NCBI GenBank assembly: GCA_012798025.1
Contig: JAAZNX010000045.1
Coordinates: 1-7,376, forward strand
Source: Methanothrix sp.
Lineage (GTDB): Archaea; Halobacteriota; Methanosarcinia; Methanotrichales; Methanotrichaceae
Length of the DNA stretch: 7,376 nucleotides
Reading direction: 5' to 3'
Under the pieces are notes generated by a model. The model worked only from the letters and a program-made list of their open reading frames with translations. It was not told where the DNA came from and searched no databases. Within the stretch, counting starts at the first letter, position 1, and every line of letters begins with the position of its first letter. A program made the position numbers and the translations under genes. Positions 6,601 through 7,376 of this stretch are shown piece by piece.

Positions 6601-7376
6601 CAAGACGGGATTCCCTTCATCGAAGAAGAATCTCCTCATTGCCCTTAGATTGTGGATGCCATCGGAGAATACGGGTATCAGATTGAAGCCTGCAAGTTCC
6701 CTAATGAGGGATCTGAGGACTGGCTGGCATTGTTCAAAGTGCATGTTACCGTAAAATATGATGCCTATTGTGGGACGGCTGCTGTCATACCTCGAGGCGC
6801 AAGTGTAATCCTTCAGCTCCTGAAAATATCCATACTTGGGATGGTATATTCCGAACTCTGGAAATGGCTTCGGATCACTTGGCCTGGGAAGATCACAGTT
6901 CAGGTAATCCTTTAGCAGTAGCATCAACAGGTTCCTGTAGTTCTCTTCTCCTCCATACCTCCAGTACCTGGCAAATCGCACATAGTTGCCAGCATCTCTC
7001 ACAAGGCCCAGAGGTACCAGCCTTCCGGCCGTCTGCACAAGGCTCTCGGCCATGGAGATCTTCTTCCAGACCTCTTCCGGGTCGCGTGCTTCATCGCTCC
7101 TTATCTTACCGGCCAGACTTTTCCCCCGGAAGGAGCCAAGCCGCGTGATCTCCATCATCTTTCCCACAGGGGTCATGAGGTTGATCACGATGTTTCGTTC
7201 ATCCTTCAGAGCCCTGTAGACGAGATCGACAGAACGCCCTGAACCGCGAATATCTACAAAGACGGCGTCCGATGAGCGCAAATCCGCGAAAACCGCCTCC
7301 TCTTTTACCTGTTCCTCGTCGATCTGGCGGGGGTAGTAGACCTTCAACTCCAGCGATAGATGGTACTCCTTTTTTA
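3685..7376 (-). CDS. cobN: CobN-type cobaltochelatase / magnesium chelatase H-like large subunit (5' end outside window)
   Basis: The family (CobN/BchH) is the tetrapyrrole- and metal-binding subunit that inserts Co2+ or Mg2+ with ATPase partners (CobS/CobT or ChlI/ChlD type). Residues counted from the TTG at 7345-7347, 1220 to the stop: GVQPARPP and RPPHHQY (Y527), HVGTHG (545-550), GKEIGLSEE (557-565), LWGFETTKTGGES (867-879), EMNFVRKH (951-958), FGPKAGEYG (985-993), and a C-terminal NPRW...GA...V..MLG segment. All are typical of CobN. That TTG is probably internal: the frame stays open to the window edge (K-K-E-Y-H-L-S-L-E precede it), and CobN proteins normally have an additional N-terminal strand there, so some tens of residues are likely missing. 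It stands alone here, convergent with ppaC; no ATPase partner is visible. Many methanogens carry CobN homologues although their cobalt and nickel insertion is attributed to small CbiX/CfbA chelatases, so the substrate is unsettled. Family is firm, substrate is not. Confidence 0.9.
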   Translation of the reverse strand, partial: KKEYHLSLELKVYYPRQIDEEQVKEEAVFADLRSSDAVFVDIRGSGRSVDLVYRALKDERNIVINLMTPVGKMMEITRLGSFRGKSLAGKIRSDEARDPEEVWKKISMAESLVQTAGRLVPLGLVRDAGNYVRFARYWRYGGEENYRNLLMLLLKDYLNCDLPRPSDPKPFPEFGIYHPKYGYFQELKDYTCASRYDSSRPTIGIIFYGNMHFEQCQPVLRSLIRELAGFNLIPVFSDGIHNLRAMRRFFFDEGNPVLDALINLTWFRLNGGPLGGDPSLTRQLLCDLNVPIFTPACMYSRKIEEWRVSDTGLSPIESIMAVIWPELDGCVEPIPCCGVRDVSVGDLDAQEVAAIEERVRRIASRIKGWIRLKQKDNSEKRVAVVIYNYPPGEESLGVASYLDVFKSVSRLLEKLKEEGYRVELPKTGLHEIFQERGLFNSGFWHRQEGLLSSSFSIKSADYLQFFASLPESMRCDVVDSWGEPPGEVMVAEEKILIPGVQLGNVFIGVQPARPPLGEEDLAKASHDKTRPPHHQYIAFYHWLEKFWKADAVVHVGTHGLAEFTKGKEIGLSEECFPDLLIGSLPHLYFYHVVNTSEVVIAKRRLYGSTIGYNSPPYTTSDLYEGYAELEDLIDEHSQASLIDPVREERAKERILQKAAALNLRSRDLEAIREELYEMKRRIIPKGLHILGASYDQADLRSFLTFILRYDRNGCKSLNRILAEERGIDYDLALRNKRDFVRDLDEIDQIASKLAQICMDESLDAALQASGLSSAAKEDMKKSLVSGLQFIEKYSGNDGEIRSFLQGLQMGFIESASGGDAIRNPEILPTGRNLTQFDPSRIPTEIAFERGAEIAQNTISAYLKREGSYPETIGTILWGFETTKTGGESVGQILSYIGVRIVRDYGSWSSRLDVVPLEELGRPRIDCLVNICGFFRDMFPNVVLMLDQAFNLVASLDEPVEMNFVRKHSLKNLESLIASDLDEKMIQRMANGRIFGPKAGEYGTRMLPLVEDSVWKTEDELAEVFIRSMDHLYAENLHAVKNDVLYRNNLARIELVSQVRDAVDREIIDLDHYYEFFGGLARAVQKERGILPKMLISDTTEEVVRTEDVNDAITRGARTRLLNPRWANAMLEHELHGAQQVADRVENMLGLAATTHAVENWIWSAIAERYIFDNEMQEKLIKNNQYAAAEVVKRLLEAEKRGYWKAAEQEREKLRLAFLDIEGRIEEDVK

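Noticed and set aside
7345..7347. TTG as the true start of cobN
   Set aside because: GGAG abuts it with no spacing, the frame is open upstream to the window edge, and the family normally has more N-terminal sequence; the start is most likely outside the window.

Overview
The window looks like a piece of a methanogenic archaeon's chromosome, most likely a Methanosarcinales/Methanotrichales member such as Methanothrix. The lineage guess is an inference; no search was run. The evidence is: an archaea-type 6-hydroxymethylpterin diphosphokinase (MptE) for the methanopterin pathway; archaeal TATA-like boxes about 26 nt upstream of start codons; U-tract terminators; a catalytic-core family II pyrophosphatase; and a very large CobN-type chelatase subunit of the kind common in methanogens. 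No mobile element, CRISPR array, rRNA or tRNA was recognised.

Layout. Positions 1-76 are an upstream region that may carry the tail of another gene. A predicted lipoprotein of unknown function follows on the plus strand (about 65/77-1009). After a 42-bp junction containing a hairpin, a U-rich tract and a TATA-like box comes mptE (1052-1696, plus). It overlaps by 16 bp, tail to tail, with tmk, the thymidylate kinase (1681-2331, minus). About 366 bp without a recognisable gene separate tmk from ppaC. This gap holds the two divergent promoters and roughly 240 bp of unexplained sequence. The manganese-dependent pyrophosphatase ppaC (2698-3633, plus) begins at a TTG with a good ribosome binding site, not at the upstream ATG at 2608 that sits beside the TATA box. 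A bidirectional hairpin terminator (3643-3674) separates it from a convergent cobN-like gene (minus strand) that fills the rest of the window and runs off the right edge without its true start.

Function. These are mostly core metabolic genes: an early C1-carrier (methanopterin) step, dTMP phosphorylation, pyrophosphate removal, and a putative metal chelatase for a tetrapyrrole. Strands alternate, so apart from a possible lipoprotein-mptE read-through they are probably separate transcription units. If the organism is Methanothrix-like, ppaC has particular physiological weight, because acetate activation by AMP-forming acetyl-CoA synthetase releases pyrophosphate.

I did not find a convincing undescribed system. 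The points most worth a second look are the orphan lipoprotein with a possible CTG start and a cysteine-rich C-terminus, the unexplained tmk-ppaC gap, the compact multi-signal junctions, and the unknown substrate of the CobN homologue.
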